Assembly: GCA_965641885.1 (NCBI GenBank)
Contig: OZ282574.1
Coordinates: forward strand, 4,340,001-4,404,000
Origin: Pseudophaeobacter sp965641885
GTDB lineage: Bacteria > Pseudomonadota > Alphaproteobacteria > Rhodobacterales > Rhodobacteraceae
Reading direction: 5' to 3'
Length of the DNA: 64,000 bases
In this document: positions 34,505 to 43,272 of the stretch, one piece after another
How the letters are laid out: each line of letters begins with the position of its first letter
Position numbering within the stretch: position 1 is the first letter of the stretch
The notes under the pieces: model-generated
What the model was told of the DNA's origin: nothing
The model's database searches: none
The model's input: the letters and a program-made list of their open reading frames with translations, nothing else
Position numbers and translations under genes: made by a program

Positions 34505-36760
34505 ATGCCCAAAGCGAAGATAACCGACCAAGAAGCCCTCGCCTTTCACCTGGATCCTACGCCGGGTAAATGGGAGATCAATGCCACCGTACCCATGACG
34601 ACACAGCGCGATTTGTCGCTGGCCTATTCGCCGGGTGTTGCGGTGCCTTGCGAGGCCATCGCGGCCAATCCCGAGACCGCCTATGACTATACCAACAAGG
34701 GCAACCTTGTGGCGGTGATCTCGAACGGTACTGCGGTTTTGGGTCTTGGTAATCTGGGGGCGCTGGCGTCAAAGCCGGTGATGGAGGGGAAATCCGTTCT
34801 CTTCAAACGCTTTGCCGATGTGAATTCGATTGATATCGAGTTGGACACCGAAGATCCGGATGAGATTATCAATGCGGTGCGCCTGATGGGGCCGACATTT
34901 GGCGGCATCAATCTCGAAGACATCAAAGCACCGGAATGTTTCATCATTGAGCAGAGGCTCAAGGAAGAGATGGATATTCCGGTCTTCCACGATGACCAGC
35001 ACGGCACGGCTGTGATCTGTGCTGCGGGTTTGATCAACGCGCTGCATATCTCGGGCAAAAAGATCGAAGATGTGCGCATTGTTCTGAACGGCGCCGGGGC
35101 CGCTGGCATTGCTTGTATCGAGCTGCTCAAACGTATGGGCGCGCGGCACGAGAACTGCATCATCTGTGATACCAAGGGCGTGATTTATCAGGGTCGCACC
35201 GAGGGTATGAACCAGTGGAAATCGGCGCATGCCATTCCCACGGAATTGCGCACCCTTGAACAGGCCATGGATGGCGCCGATGTCTTTCTTGGCGTCTCTG
35301 TCAAAGGGGCCGTGACCCAGGAGATGGTCATCAAGATGGCTGATAATCCGGTGATCTTTGCTATGGCAAACCCGGATCCCGAGATCACTCCGGAACTGGC
35401 GCATGAGGTCCGCGTTGATGCCATCGTCGCCACAGGTCGTTCAGATTATCCCAATCAGGTCAATAACGTACTGGGCTTTCCCTATTTGTTCCGCGGCGCG
35501 CTGGACATCCATGCCCGCGCCATCAATGACGAGATGAAGATCGCCTGTGCCCATGCTCTGGCAGCCCTGGCGCGTGAAGACGTGCCGGATGAGGTGGCGC
35601 TGGCCTATGGCAAATCGCTGACTTTTGGCCGCGACTACATCATCCCAACGCCGTTTGACCCGCGCTTGATCCACCGCATTCCGCCGGCAGTTGCGCGCGC
35701 CGGCATGGACACTGGTGCGGCCCGTCGTCCTATCATCGATATGGAGGCCTATGAGGTGGGCCTCAAAGGGCGGATGGATCCAACCGCCTCTATCCTACGC
35801 GGTCTCAATGCGCGGGCGCGGTCTGCGCAAAGCCGGATGATTTTTGCCGAGGGCGATGATCCACGGGTGCTGCGGGCTGCCGTCAATTATCAGCGTTCCG
35901 GCTTTGGCAAGGCGCTGGTTGTCGGGCGCAGCGAAGATGTCAAAGAAAAGCTGGAAGCGGCCGGCCTAGGCGATGCCGTGCGCGAGCTGGAAATAATCAA
36001 CGCTGCCAACACCTCACATTTTGATGTCTATAAGGACTTTTTGTACAAACGCCTGCAGCGCAAAGGCTTTGATCGCAAGGACGTTCACCGGCTTGTTGGC
36101 CGGGACCGTCATGTTTTCTCTGCCCTGATGCTGGCCCATGGCCATGGCGATGGTCTGGTCACTGGCGCGACCCGCAAATCGGCGCATATTCTTGACCAGA
36201 TCAATCATGTGTTTGATGCGGACCGCATTCATGGCGCGGCCGGCGTGACAGCCTTGCTCCACAAAGGGCGCATCGTGCTGATTGGTGACACATTGGTGCA
36301 TGAATGGCCGGATGAGAACGATCTTGCTAATATTGCCGAGCGCGCCGCGGGCGTTGCCCGTCATATGGGTCTTGAGCCACGGGTGGCCTTTGTCAGCTTC
36401 TCGACCTTTGGCTATCCGGTCTCTGAGCGGGCGGAAAAGATGCATCTGGCGCCGGCTGTGCTGGACAAACGCGGGGTGGATTTTGAATACGAGGGTGAGA
36501 TGACCGTCGATGTGGCCCTGAATGCCGCCGCACAAGAGGCCTATCCCTTCCAGCGTCTCAGCGGTCCGGCCAATATCCTGATTGTTCCGGCGCGTCACTC
36601 GGCCTCAATCTCGGTCAAGCTGATGCAGGAAATGGGCGGCGCTACGGTTGTTGGTCCGATCCTGTCTGGTGTCGACAAGTCGATCCAGATCTGTTCGACC
36701 ACCTCGACGGCCAATGACGTGCTGAATATGGCGGTTCTGGCTGCCTGCGATATCGGGTAA
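34505..36760 (+). CDS. maeB: NADP-dependent malic enzyme with C-terminal phosphotransacetylase-like domain
   Basis: This enzyme decarboxylates malate to pyruvate. The 751-residue protein has the malic enzyme part in residues 1 to about 430, with SLAYSPGVAVPCEAI, VFHDDQHGTAVICAAGLINAL and the dinucleotide fold IVLNGAGAAGIACIELL. The C-terminal part (about 440-751) is the phosphotransacetylase-like regulatory domain, seen in MIFAEGDDPRVLRAA and GPANILIVPARHSASIS. This two-domain form is usual for MaeB. ATG 34505 was taken; a longer reading from 34445 has no ribosome site. It is divergent from mutS. Confidence 0.95.
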   Translation: MPKAKITDQEALAFHLDPTPGKWEINATVPMTTQRDLSLAYSPGVAVPCEAIAANPETAYDYTNKGNLVAVISNGTAVLGLGNLGALASKPVMEGKSVLFKRFADVNSIDIELDTEDPDEIINAVRLMGPTFGGINLEDIKAPECFIIEQRLKEEMDIPVFHDDQHGTAVICAAGLINALHISGKKIEDVRIVLNGAGAAGIACIELLKRMGARHENCIICDTKGVIYQGRTEGMNQWKSAHAIPTELRTLEQAMDGADVFLGVSVKGAVTQEMVIKMADNPVIFAMANPDPEITPELAHEVRVDAIVATGRSDYPNQVNNVLGFPYLFRGALDIHARAINDEMKIACAHALAALAREDVPDEVALAYGKSLTFGRDYIIPTPFDPRLIHRIPPAVARAGMDTGAARRPIIDMEAYEVGLKGRMDPTASILRGLNARARSAQSRMIFAEGDDPRVLRAAVNYQRSGFGKALVVGRSEDVKEKLEAAGLGDAVRELEIINAANTSHFDVYKDFLYKRLQRKGFDRKDVHRLVGRDRHVFSALMLAHGHGDGLVTGATRKSAHILDQINHVFDADRIHGAAGVTALLHKGRIVLIGDTLVHEWPDENDLANIAERAAGVARHMGLEPRVAFVSFSTFGYPVSERAEKMHLAPAVLDKRGVDFEYEGEMTVDVALNAAAQEAYPFQRLSGPANILIVPARHSASISVKLMQEMGGATVVGPILSGVDKSIQICSTTSTANDVLNMAVLAACDIG

Positions 36761-36765
36761 TCACC

Positions 36766-37638
36766 ATGGCGATCTGGAATCTGGGGTCAATCAATGCGGA
36801 TATGGTTTACACCATGCCGCATCTGCCCGTGGCTGGCGAGACCCTGGCTGCGACGGGGTTGGACCAGTTTCTGGGCGGCAAGGGGGCCAATATGTCGGTC
36901 GCCGCCGCCCGCGCCGGATCACGCGTGCATCACATCGGGGCAGTTGGTCCCGAGGGAGGCTGGGCTGTGGCCCGGCTGATGGAATACGGCGTAGATACCC
37001 GCCGCATTGCCACCCTGGACCTGCCGACAGGACATGCCATCATCGCGGTGGATCACAGGGGCGAAAACCAGATTATCCTGTTTCCCGGCGCCAACCGGGC
37101 CATCACGCGGGATCAGATTGGTCAGGCGCTGTGCGAGGCCAATGCCGGCGATATTCTGGTGCTGCAGAACGAGACCAATATGCAGGCCGAGGCGGCTGAG
37201 ATGGCGCATGATCTGGGGCTCAGGGTCGCCTATGCCGCGGCTCCGTTTGAGGCGGCAGCGGTGCAGGCGGTTTTGCCCTTTCTGGATTTCTTGTTTCTGA
37301 ACGAGGTTGAGGCACAGCAGCTCCAACAGGCAACCGGTAAAGCGGCCAAAGAGCTGGGCGTGGCGCATGTCATTGTCACGCTGGGCGCGCGCGGCGCGCG
37401 GTATTTCAATGGGGAGACGGGCGACAGCCTTGATATTCCGGCCTTACCGGTCACACCAGTCGATACCACCGGTGCGGGTGATACATTCACCGGCTATGTT
37501 TTGTCCGGTTTGGACCGTGGCCTGCCAATGCCGCAGGCTATGGCACAGGCGGCGCGGGCAGGGGCCTTGATGGTCATGCGCCACGGCACCGCTGACGTGA
37601 TCCCCGACCTTAAAGAGGTGCAAGACGCGCGGTTCTGA
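36766..37638 (+). CDS. PfkB/ribokinase family carbohydrate kinase
   Basis: The 290-residue protein has the PfkB family signatures: GGKGANMSVAAARAG near residue 37 for sugar binding and DTTGAGDTFTGYVLSG near residue 234 with the catalytic aspartate and anion hole. LFLNEVEAQQL in between is the usual central block. Ribose is the likeliest substrate by similarity, but adenosine or another sugar cannot be excluded. It starts six bases after maeB, so the two are probably co-transcribed, although no pathway link is evident. Confidence 0.9.
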   Translation: MAIWNLGSINADMVYTMPHLPVAGETLAATGLDQFLGGKGANMSVAAARAGSRVHHIGAVGPEGGWAVARLMEYGVDTRRIATLDLPTGHAIIAVDHRGENQIILFPGANRAITRDQIGQALCEANAGDILVLQNETNMQAEAAEMAHDLGLRVAYAAAPFEAAAVQAVLPFLDFLFLNEVEAQQLQQATGKAAKELGVAHVIVTLGARGARYFNGETGDSLDIPALPVTPVDTTGAGDTFTGYVLSGLDRGLPMPQAMAQAARAGALMVMRHGTADVIPDLKEVQDARF

Positions 37639-37689
37639 CATCCACGCGCCTGCAGGATCACGCCCTCTTTCGGTTGTTGATTCAGACGA

Positions 37690-38367
37690 TCAGTGACCCT
37701 TGGCAAAGGGCGCAGCCTCCCCCCAAAGCAGCACGACCCGCGCATCGCGGCCGCAGGCCTTGCGGTAGCGCATGTAGGCTGCGGCCTGGCGCTTTGGTCC
37801 AAACCGGGTAAACACCAGCCTGCTGCCTTTGTAGTAGTCCTGATGGTAGTCTTCGGCACGGTAGAAGACCTTTGCGTCCAGAACGGGCGTGACGATTTTT
37901 TGCCCCAGATCTTTTTGTGCTTTGGTCAAAGCCTGCTCTGCAAGAGCCTTTTCACCAGTGTTAGAGACAAAAATAGCGGTGCGGTAAGTGTCACCCCGAT
38001 CGCAAAACTGTCCGCCCGCATCGGTGGGGTCAACCGAGCGCAGGAACATATCCAGCAGCTGCGCGCGATCTATTTTTTTTGGGTCAAACGTGATTTCGAC
38101 AGCCTCGTAATGTCCGGTGTTCCCTTTGCCGACTTCACCATAGGTCGGGTTCTTGATTGTGCCGCCGGTATAGCCAGACACCGCGTCAATCACGCCGGGC
38201 ACGGATTCAAAATCGCTCTCGACGCACCAGAAACATCCACCCGCCACCGTAAGCGTCTCTGTTGTCTGCGCCTCGGCGCTGTGATTGCGCAGCAGCAGGG
38301 CTACGACCATGAAGGTGGTCAGCGCAATGGGCTTGGCAATGGGCTTGAGGGTGTCCAGAATCGTCAT
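37690..38367 (-). CDS. msrA: peptide-methionine (S)-S-oxide reductase MsrA, exported form
   Basis: MsrA reduces the S-diastereomer of methionine sulfoxide in proteins. The 225-residue protein carries the active motif GGCFWC with the nucleophile Cys45, followed by GVIDAVSGYTGG, GHYEAVEITFDP and EDYHQDYY. Unlike the cytoplasmic form it begins with a hydrophobic segment (IALTTFMVVALLLRNHSAEAQ, residues 14-34), so it is probably exported to the periplasm or membrane-anchored. GGAGG precedes the ATG. No msrB lies beside it. A longer leftward ORF start at 38703 is not supported. Confidence 0.92.
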   Translation of the reverse strand: MTILDTLKPIAKPIALTTFMVVALLLRNHSAEAQTTETLTVAGGCFWCVESDFESVPGVIDAVSGYTGGTIKNPTYGEVGKGNTGHYEAVEITFDPKKIDRAQLLDMFLRSVDPTDAGGQFCDRGDTYRTAIFVSNTGEKALAEQALTKAQKDLGQKIVTPVLDAKVFYRAEDYHQDYYKGSRLVFTRFGPKRQAAAYMRYRKACGRDARVVLLWGEAAPFAKGH

Positions 38368-38508
38368 GATGGCCTCCGTTTTATTCACCCTGCAGGGACT
38401 GAGACGCCGCCTCAATCCCATGACATCGAATGTCACGGGGAGGTGAGCGCAAGTTACCGCTTGGAAATTGGATCCAATCCTTCTAGCGTGCGGCAAAAGG
38501 AGCATCCC

Positions 38509-39417
38509 ATGACCGAGAAAATGAGCACCCATCAGGCGACCGAAGATCAGCGCAACGAAGAGATCCTGATCTATCTCAATGGCAAGGTTGTGCCCAAGGC
38601 CGAGGCAACAGTGAGCGTCTATGACAGCGGGTTCATGCTGGGCGATGGGGTCTGGGAAGGGTTGCGCCTGTATAACGGTACCTGGGCCTTTATTGATGAA
38701 CATCTGGATCGTTTGTTCGAGGCAGCAAAGGCGATAGATCTGGATATCGGTCTGGATCGGGCGGGCGTGAAAAATGCCGTGTTAGAGACACAAGCGGCCA
38801 ATGGCATGACCACGGATGCCCATGCGCGGCTGATGCTGACGCGGGGGGTGAAAACACGTCCCTTTCAGCATCCCTCGCTGTCGCAGCAAGGCCCGACCAT
38901 GGTGATTATCATGGAGCATTCCAAACCCAATCTGCCGCGCCCCATTCGTCTCGCCACGGTGCCGCATCTGCGGGGCTTGCCAATGACGCAAGACCCAAAG
39001 TTGAACTCGCACTCGAAACTGAACTGTATTCTTGCCTGTATCGCCGCCGAAAAGGCCGGTGCGGATGAGGGGCTGATGCTGGACATAAATGGCTTTGTGA
39101 ACACCACCAATGCCTGCAACTTTTTCATCGTGCGCAAAGGGGCTGTTTGGACCTCGACCGGGGATTATTGCATGAACGGGATCACCCGCCAGAAGGTGAT
39201 CGACCTGTGTCGCGCCAATGATATCCCGGTGTTTGAGCGCAACTATTCGCTGGTCGACACCTATGGCGCTGATGAAGCCTTTTTGACCGGTACTTTTGGC
39301 GCGCAAACACCGGTGGGGGAAATTGACGGACGTCAGATCGGCGCAGGTGGGATGGGCCCCATGACCAAACGCATTCGCGGACTGTACAAAGACCTCATTG
39401 AGGCGGAGTGCGCCTGA
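38509..39417 (+). CDS. class IV aminotransferase-like PLP enzyme
   Basis: The 302-residue protein belongs to the fold-type IV aminotransferases (branched-chain and D-amino acid aminotransferases, aminodeoxychorismate lyase). It shows VYDSGFMLGDGVWEGLRLYNG near residue 41, and the PLP lysine in HSKLNC near residue 170. The motif that normally reads V-x-E-G or V-x-E-T before x3-N-x-F reads GFVNTTNACNFF here, with threonine where the pyridine-nitrogen-binding glutamate is expected. AAGGAG stands seven bases before the ATG. The next gene overlaps its stop by one base, so the two products probably act together. The substrate is not identified. Confidence 0.85.
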   Translation: MTEKMSTHQATEDQRNEEILIYLNGKVVPKAEATVSVYDSGFMLGDGVWEGLRLYNGTWAFIDEHLDRLFEAAKAIDLDIGLDRAGVKNAVLETQAANGMTTDAHARLMLTRGVKTRPFQHPSLSQQGPTMVIIMEHSKPNLPRPIRLATVPHLRGLPMTQDPKLNSHSKLNCILACIAAEKAGADEGLMLDINGFVNTTNACNFFIVRKGAVWTSTGDYCMNGITRQKVIDLCRANDIPVFERNYSLVDTYGADEAFLTGTFGAQTPVGEIDGRQIGAGGMGPMTKRIRGLYKDLIEAECA

Positions 39418-40130
39418 TGCGGATTGCAATGTGGTCCGGGCCGCGGAACCTTTCGACGGCGATGATGTACGGCTTTGGTAATCGCGGTGACTGTGCCGTG
39501 GTGGACGAACCCTTTTACGCCGCCTACCTGGCAATGACCGGGTTGGAGCACCCGATGCGAGAGGAGATCCTGGACAGTCAGTTGCAGGATCCAAACGCCG
39601 TCGCACAGGCCCTGCTGGGACCTGTTCCGGCAGCCAAGCCCTATTTCTACCAAAAACACATGACTCAGCACATGATAGATGGCGTGCCGCGTGACTGGAT
39701 GCGTGAGGTCAGCAATGTGTTCCTGATCCGCCACCCGGCGCGCGTTATCGCGTCTTACGCGGCCAAACGCGAAAACCCTGTGCTGGATGATATCGGCTTT
39801 CGTCAGCAGGCAGAGCTTTATGATCTGTGCCGCAGTTGGGGGCAGTCGCCGGTGGTGGTGGACAGTCATGACATCCGCGATGAGCCGGCCGCCAAGCTGG
39901 AACAGCTGTGCGAGGCGGTTGGCATGCCCCCCTCGCCAAAGATGACCAGCTGGCCAAAAGGCGGCCATGTGAACGATGGCGTCTGGGCTTCGGTCTGGTA
40001 CGGGGCGGTGTGGAACTCAACCGGTTTTGCCGGGCCCGAAGGGCCGCTGCCAGAGGTGCCGGAGGCGCTGTTGCCGGTGCTGGAGGCCGCCATGCCTTTT
40101 TATGAGGCAATGAAGGGGGAAAAGATCTAA
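39417..40130 (+). CDS. sulfotransferase-like P-loop protein
   Basis: The 237-residue protein has the 5'-phosphosulfate-loop-like start AMWSGPRNLSTAMMY, corresponding to the PAPS-binding loop of sulfotransferases, and FLIRHPARVIASYA near residue 104, matching the 3'-phosphate-binding RxxxxxxxS motif. There is no signal peptide or membrane helix. It overlaps the class IV aminotransferase by one base (TGATG). Plant proteins that fuse a similar P-loop domain to an aminotransferase-like domain suggest a joint reaction; this comparison is from memory. The acceptor is unknown. Confidence 0.8.
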   Translation: MRIAMWSGPRNLSTAMMYGFGNRGDCAVVDEPFYAAYLAMTGLEHPMREEILDSQLQDPNAVAQALLGPVPAAKPYFYQKHMTQHMIDGVPRDWMREVSNVFLIRHPARVIASYAAKRENPVLDDIGFRQQAELYDLCRSWGQSPVVVDSHDIRDEPAAKLEQLCEAVGMPPSPKMTSWPKGGHVNDGVWASVWYGAVWNSTGFAGPEGPLPEVPEALLPVLEAAMPFYEAMKGEKI

Positions 40131-40177
40131 TTGGTGCAGCTGGGGGCTTTGCCCCCCGCGCCAAAGGCGCTCCCCCC

Positions 40178-40200
40178 AAGGTATTTTAGGCAAGATGAAG
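40178..40200 (+). repeat. gene-end repeat motif, copy downstream of the sulfotransferase-like gene
   Basis: AAGGTATTTTAGGCAAGATG followed by AAG shares the core AGGTATTTTxGGCAAxATGAA with the copy after grpE. It is preceded by a GGGGGC-TTT-GCCCCC hairpin at 40142-40156. Confidence 0.55.
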
Positions 40201-40204
40201 GGTG

Positions 40205-40489
40205 CTAGCCGATCAGATTGCCCAGTTTCATGGCGGTCGCCATATCGCCTGAGATCTTTAGCTTGCCCATCATCACCCCGGTCATCGGGTTGAGCTTGCC
40301 TGTCAGCAATTTTACCAGATTGTCCTGTGACAGTTTGATGGTGCAGTCGGTGTCGCGATCCGTGGTGCTGGCCGCGCCATCGGCCAGGATGATGACGCCA
40401 TCGTCACCGCAGTCAAATTTCAGCGAGCCATCAAAGCTTTTGCCCTGCAACCCGTCGGAGATGCCCTTGGCAATGTCTTGCAGTGTCAT
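40205..40489 (-). CDS. SCP2 sterol-binding domain protein
   Basis: The 94-residue protein is a minimal SCP2 domain: GSLKFDCGDDGVIILADG, the charged DCTIKLSQDNLVKLLTGKLNP and MMGKLKISGDMATAMKLGNL. SCP2 proteins bind lipids or acyl-CoA in a hydrophobic tunnel. The start with AGGGAA eight bases upstream is preferred to a longer reading from 40615. It is a stand-alone unit, convergent with the sulfotransferase-like gene; the ligand is unknown. Confidence 0.9.
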   Translation of the reverse strand: MTLQDIAKGISDGLQGKSFDGSLKFDCGDDGVIILADGAASTTDRDTDCTIKLSQDNLVKLLTGKLNPMTGVMMGKLKISGDMATAMKLGNLIG

Positions 40490-40615
40490 CGTAGCTGTTC
40501 CCTTGCGCTTTTGCACCTTGGGGTAGGTCGCCGCGCGACAGCTGGCAAGCCTGACGAGGCGGCAAGCGTGCGATGTGTGCTGAAAAGGCCCTATAACAGA
40601 GCCTGATCTGTCCAT

Positions 40616-41074
40616 TTACGTGAGGGCCTGAAGAGTAACGTCGCAGGGCATAGCAGCAAAGAAAGTTGCCAGCACTTCGGCAAAGATATCTGGAGCATCA
40701 GGAACAGTGGCAAACAGTGTCATTGATGAGCGCAGTTTTTTGGCATCTGTCGCACCCAGTATAGTGGCTGCCTCTTGTCCCTGATGGGAGAGCATCAGCG
40801 CGCTGACCTCAACCAGTCGGGCCCGCAGGATGTCATGGCCAAGATAGGCCGTGGCCTCAGAGAGATCTTCGATGCCATAGAGCTGCGCCATGTGTGACTG
40901 GCCCAGTTCTGCAAGTTGCGGAAAGACGAACCACATCCAGTGGCTCGTCTTTTTGCCTGCAGCGAGCTCTGCCAGGACATCCGACCAAACGGTGTCCTGG
41001 GCCTCAACAAACATCTCCAGCTCTTCTTCGAAATCGTCCTCGAACTCGCCGTCTATGTCGTCAAACTCGCTCAT
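40616..41074 (-). CDS. DUF1810 domain-containing protein
   Basis: The 152-residue protein has a very acidic N-terminus (residues 1-25) and then the DUF1810 pattern: FVEAQDTVWSDVLAELAAGKKTSHWMWFVFPQLAELGQS, followed by YLGHDILRARLVEV and the C-terminal DVTLQAL. The role of this family is not known. It overlaps argG by ATGA and is therefore translated from the argG transcript. Confidence 0.88.
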   Translation of the reverse strand: MSEFDDIDGEFEDDFEEELEMFVEAQDTVWSDVLAELAAGKKTSHWMWFVFPQLAELGQSHMAQLYGIEDLSEATAYLGHDILRARLVEVSALMLSHQGQEAATILGATDAKKLRSSMTLFATVPDAPDIFAEVLATFFAAMPCDVTLQALT

Positions 41075-42297
41075 TTTTTCAACCGACGCTCGCGGGCGGC
41101 CAGCAGTTTCAGACGCAGCGCGTTGAGCTGGATAAAGCCCGCAGCATCGGTCTGGTCATAGGCACCGGCATCGTCTTCAAAGGTCACATGGGCCTCGGAG
41201 TAGAGCGAGTGATCCGACCAGCGACCAACGCAGGTGGCAGAACCTTTGTAGAGCTTCAGACGCACAAAGCCGGTGACATGGGTCTGGCTGGCGTCGATTG
41301 CTGCCTGCAGCATTTCGCGCTCGGGCGAATACCAAAAGCCATTATAGATCAGCTCTGCGTATTGCGGCATCAGTTGGTCTTTCAGGTGCATCGCGCCACG
41401 GTCCATGGTGATGCTCTCAATACCACGATGGGCCTCAAGCAGCAGGGTGCCGCCGGGGGTCTCGTAGATGCCGCGCGATTTCATGCCAACAAAGCGACCT
41501 TCGACCAGGTCAAGACGGCCACAGCCGTGTTTGCCGCCGTACTCGTTCAGCTTGGTCAGGATGGTCGCAGGCGACATAGCCTCGCCATTGATCGAGACCG
41601 CGTCGCCTTTTTCAAAGCCGACTTCGATGTATTCGGGCGTGTCGGGCGCATCTTCTGGGTTCACAGAGCGCTGGTAGACGTAATCAGGCGCCATGATGGC
41701 GGGGTCTTCCAGCACTTTGCCCTCGGATGAGGTGTGCAGCAGATTGGCATCGACCGAGAAAGGCGCTTCGCCGCGCTTATCCTTGGCGACGGGGATCTGG
41801 TTCGCCTCGGCGAATTCCAGCAGGCGGGTGCGCGAGGTGAGATCCCATTCGCGCCAGGGCGCGATCACCTTGATGTCGGGGTTCAGCGCATAGGCTGCCA
41901 GCTCAAAGCGCACCTGATCGTTGCCCTTGCCGGTGGCGCCATGCGCAACCGCATCGGCCCCAACGGCTTCGGCGATCTCAACAAGACGTTTGGAGATCAG
42001 CGGACGCGCGATCGAGGTGCCCAGCAGGTAGAGGCCCTCATAGACCGCATTGGCGCGGAACATCGGGAAGACAAAATCGCGCACGAACTCTTCCCGGACG
42101 TCTTCGATGTAGATGTTTTCGGGCTTGATGCCGAGCATCTCAGCCTTCTTGCGGGCGGGCTCCAGCTCTTCACCCTGACCGAGGTCGGCGGTGAAGGTGA
42201 CAACTTCGCAGCCATATTCGGTCTGCAGCCATTTCAGGATGATTGAGGTATCAAGGCCACCGGAATAGGCCAGCACAACTTTCTTGGGCGCGGACAT
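41071..42297 (-). CDS. argG: argininosuccinate synthase
   Basis: ArgG joins citrulline and aspartate with ATP in arginine synthesis. The 408-residue protein has the ATP pyrophosphatase loop AYSGGLDTS at residues 9-17, the GHGATGKGNDQVRFE-like segment (here AHGATGKGNDQVRFE) and EAPFSVDANLLHTSSEG, with usual family length. It leads a two-gene leftward operon with the DUF1810 gene. The 136-base divergent gap to the next gene holds its promoter. Confidence 0.98.
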   Translation of the reverse strand: MSAPKKVVLAYSGGLDTSIILKWLQTEYGCEVVTFTADLGQGEELEPARKKAEMLGIKPENIYIEDVREEFVRDFVFPMFRANAVYEGLYLLGTSIARPLISKRLVEIAEAVGADAVAHGATGKGNDQVRFELAAYALNPDIKVIAPWREWDLTSRTRLLEFAEANQIPVAKDKRGEAPFSVDANLLHTSSEGKVLEDPAIMAPDYVYQRSVNPEDAPDTPEYIEVGFEKGDAVSINGEAMSPATILTKLNEYGGKHGCGRLDLVEGRFVGMKSRGIYETPGGTLLLEAHRGIESITMDRGAMHLKDQLMPQYAELIYNGFWYSPEREMLQAAIDASQTHVTGFVRLKLYKGSATCVGRWSDHSLYSEAHVTFEDDAGAYDQTDAAGFIQLNALRLKLLAARERRLKK

Positions 42298-42433
42298 AGA
42301 ATTTCCTCTCAGTCAGATCGGGTGGGCGATACCGGGTTTCAACCGCGAGGGCAAGGTTTAGCGGGGTTTTCCTTTCAGGTGTACTCGCATAGCTTGCACC
42401 CGAGATCGCTGTATCACGTTGGAGAGAAACTGG

Positions 42434-43201
42434 ATGAAATCCTGGTCTATTTTTGCTCATTCCTTTGGAATGGTCTTTCGAAACCTTCGGCAGGCCTTGC
42501 AGATCGGAGTTGTCCCCGTCCTGCTGACCTTTGCTGTCGTCTTTGCACTGCTTACTCTTTGGGGCGTTTCTCTGTCCAGTTTTCTGAATGATGAGGAAGC
42601 CCTGGACCTTCTGGTACAAACCAACTCAGGGTTTCTGTTTTTGGGCTTCCTTGGGGTCTCGTTGATCATTGCGATCATGATGCTGTGGATCGTTGTTTCC
42701 TGGCACCGGTTTGTCCTGCTTGAGGAATACCCACAGGGATGGGTTCCTCCGTTCCGTTTTGATCGTGTTCTGTCCTACTTCGGGCATGGTTGTCTGTTGG
42801 GCATTTTGATGATGGTCGCCATGATTCCCGGATTTCTGATTGTGGTGGTTCTGGGATCCGGCGCTCCGGTATTAGGAGGAGCCGTTTTCTTTGTTCTGAT
42901 CGTCACGATTGCGGTCGGGTTCTACCGTTTGGTTCCAATTTTGCCTGCTGCGGCGATTGGTAAGCCTCTGACATTAAAAGAGTCGTGGGCTGCAACAGCT
43001 GGTGAAACCGGAACCTTTCTGGGGCTGTTGTTTATTGGGTTTCTGTTCCAGATGGCGCTCAATATTTTAGCGACTCTCTTTATGCTCATTCCATTTGTGG
43101 GGATTGTTTTAGTTTATTTGGTGTTGCTGGTTATGTCCCTGGTCAATGTCAGCATCCTGACCACTTTGTATGGGCACTACATCGAAGAACGTCCGATCTA
43201 G
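42434..43201 (+). CDS. polytopic membrane protein of unknown function
   Basis: The 255-residue protein has about five to six hydrophobic helices and few charges, with a start MKSWSIFAHSFGMVFRNLRQ typical of glycerophosphoryl diester phosphodiesterase-type membrane domains or DUF975-like proteins. A conserved-looking RLVPILPAAAIGKPLTLKESW segment stands before the last helices. GGAGA lies eight bases before the ATG. I do not recognise a defined family. It is divergent from argG and 71 bases before ilvA. Confidence 0.7.
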   Translation: MKSWSIFAHSFGMVFRNLRQALQIGVVPVLLTFAVVFALLTLWGVSLSSFLNDEEALDLLVQTNSGFLFLGFLGVSLIIAIMMLWIVVSWHRFVLLEEYPQGWVPPFRFDRVLSYFGHGCLLGILMMVAMIPGFLIVVVLGSGAPVLGGAVFFVLIVTIAVGFYRLVPILPAAAIGKPLTLKESWAATAGETGTFLGLLFIGFLFQMALNILATLFMLIPFVGIVLVYLVLLVMSLVNVSILTTLYGHYIEERPI

Positions 43202-43272
43202 CCTGATATTCTTGAATATGCGTTGGTCCTGCCCTCTTGCCTTGGGGCAGGACTTGCGCCACTCAATACCAC

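Noticed and set aside
37693..38508. A 272-codon upstream extension of the class IV aminotransferase frame.
   Set aside because: It runs antisense through msrA and has no homology to aminotransferases; the ATG at 38509 has a good AAGGAG site and gives the normal family start.
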